This document shows positions 12,965 to 13,685 of a stretch of DNA of 13,685 nt, in pieces; position 1 is the stretch's first letter, and the number at the start of each line of letters is the position of its first letter. Position numbers and translations under genes: made by a program. Below the pieces are notes generated by a model. The model ran no database searches. It worked only from the letters and a program-made list of their open reading frames with translations, and was not told the origin of the DNA. Origin of the DNA: JADFRG01 sp046759305 (GTDB lineage: Bacteria; Chloroflexota; Anaerolineae; Anaerolineales; E44-bin32). The DNA lies in the NCBI GenBank assembly GCA_046759305.1, contig JBHIBY010000062.1, forward strand, positions 1 through 13,685. Direction: 5' to 3'.

Positions 12965-13685
12965 ATGACCGACCAAGGGACAAATTCAAAGGAAACACTT
13001 CCTCACAATCGAGAAGCGGAAGAGGCCGTTCTGGGCTCGGTTCTCGTCAATACCGAGGTCTACTACGATCTGGCTCATTTCCTCTCCGCGGAAGACTTCT
13101 TCCTGCATCGCAACCAGTGGATTTGGGAAGCCTTCACTCGACTGCAAGAACAGAGGCAGCCGATTGATCTGCTGACCGTCGGCGAGGAGCTCGAAAGCCA
13201 GGGCCGGCTGGTGGAGATCGGCGGCCACGCCTACCTCACGGGACTCATCAACAATGTACCCTCATCAATCCATGCCGAGGCCTACGGTCATATGGTCGAG
13301 GAAGCGGCTACTCGCCGTCGACTGTTGGAAGCTGCCAATCGAATTGCGCGCCTGGCCTACCAATCAGACAGCATGCTGGAAGATGTGGTCAATGAGTCCG
13401 AAAAGGCAGTCTTCGGTGTAAGCGAGAATCGCCTTCCACACCAGCTTCAACCTATTCGGCATGTATTGAGCGAGTACTACGATCGAATTGACTACCTTGC
13501 GCGCCACAAAGACGAGACAATTGGAGTTCCCACGGGTTTTATTGACCTCGATCGATTGTTGGGCGGAATGCAGCCAAGCGATCTGCTTATCATCGCCGGG
13601 CGTCCCGGTCAGGGTAAATCAGGTTTCTGTATCTCCGCCGCCAAGAACGCCAGCCAGCTGCACAAGCAGCATGTTGCGCTCTTTT
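12965..13685 (+). CDS. dnaB: Replicative DNA helicase DnaB, C-terminus cut by window edge
   Basis: The first 240 residues of DnaB are present, the hexameric ATPase that unwinds DNA at the replication fork. The N-terminal primase-interacting domain starts with N-R-E-A-E-E-A-V-L-G-S-V-L at 15-27 and includes F-F-L-H-R-N-Q-W-I-W near 46-55. The linker helix follows (R-R-R-L-L-E-A-A around 117-124). The RecA-like domain begins with G-V-P-T-G-F-I-D-L-D-R-L-L-G-G at 187-201, and the Walker A motif is G-R-P-G-Q-G-K-S at 212-219. Common bacterial versions read G-R-P-G-M-G-K-[ST], so the Gln is a mild variant that keeps the consensus. ATG at 12965 has a partial AGGT site. The Walker B, arginine finger and any intein lie beyond the edge. 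Confidence 0.95.
   Translation, partial: MTDQGTNSKETLPHNREAEEAVLGSVLVNTEVYYDLAHFLSAEDFFLHRNQWIWEAFTRLQEQRQPIDLLTVGEELESQGRLVEIGGHAYLTGLINNVPSSIHAEAYGHMVEEAATRRRLLEAANRIARLAYQSDSMLEDVVNESEKAVFGVSENRLPHQLQPIRHVLSEYYDRIDYLARHKDETIGVPTGFIDLDRLLGGMQPSDLLIIAGRPGQGKSGFCISAAKNASQLHKQHVALF

Overview
The window is a bacterial chromosomal segment of moderate GC content with short intergenic gaps and genes on both strands. No rRNA, tRNA, CRISPR array, transposase or phage gene is visible. The combination of a YIP1-family membrane protein, a roadblock/LC7 protein, a DUF151 bifunctional nuclease, a UbiA prenyltransferase and an unusual SPFH pair suggests Chloroflexota (Anaerolineae or Dehalococcoidia type). 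That assignment is an inference from gene content and protein style, not a proof. Shine-Dalgarno sites and sigma-70-like promoters are readable in many places.

Left part (1-4219), mostly minus strand: a fold-type-III PLP decarboxylase cut by the left edge; a YIP1-family membrane protein; a GNAT acetyltransferase; then an operon of a 113-residue helical protein and a sugar-nucleotidyltransferase-like protein, driven by a clear promoter at 4248-4276. Two intergenic regions here look regulatory. A nearly identical structured element occurs upstream of both the decarboxylase and the YIP1 gene. Upstream of the GNAT gene is a promoter, a hairpin, a candidate antiterminator arm and an intrinsic terminator, arranged like an attenuator, or like a small RNA gene of about 110 nt.

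Middle part (4364-8347): a small single-pass membrane protein behind a perfect 12-bp palindrome; a convergent UbiA/MenA-like prenyltransferase; two overlapping Dpp/Opp-type ABC permeases with no ATPase or binding protein beside them; and a roadblock/LC7 protein on the minus strand.

Right part (8465-13685), all plus strand: two overlapping paralogous membrane proteins with an SPFH/band-7-like core (HflK/HflC-like layout, function unknown), the first probably translated from a leaderless or nearly leaderless mRNA; a decayed 111-nt-offset duplicate of the second gene's 3' end; pseudouridine-5'-phosphate glycosidase PsuG; a DUF151 bifunctional nuclease; and the 5' part of the replicative helicase gene dnaB, cut by the right edge.

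The best candidates for something undescribed are the SPFH pair, the attenuator-like leader before the GNAT gene, the repeated structured leader element, and a C-terminal peptide shared by the small membrane protein and the DUF151 nuclease.
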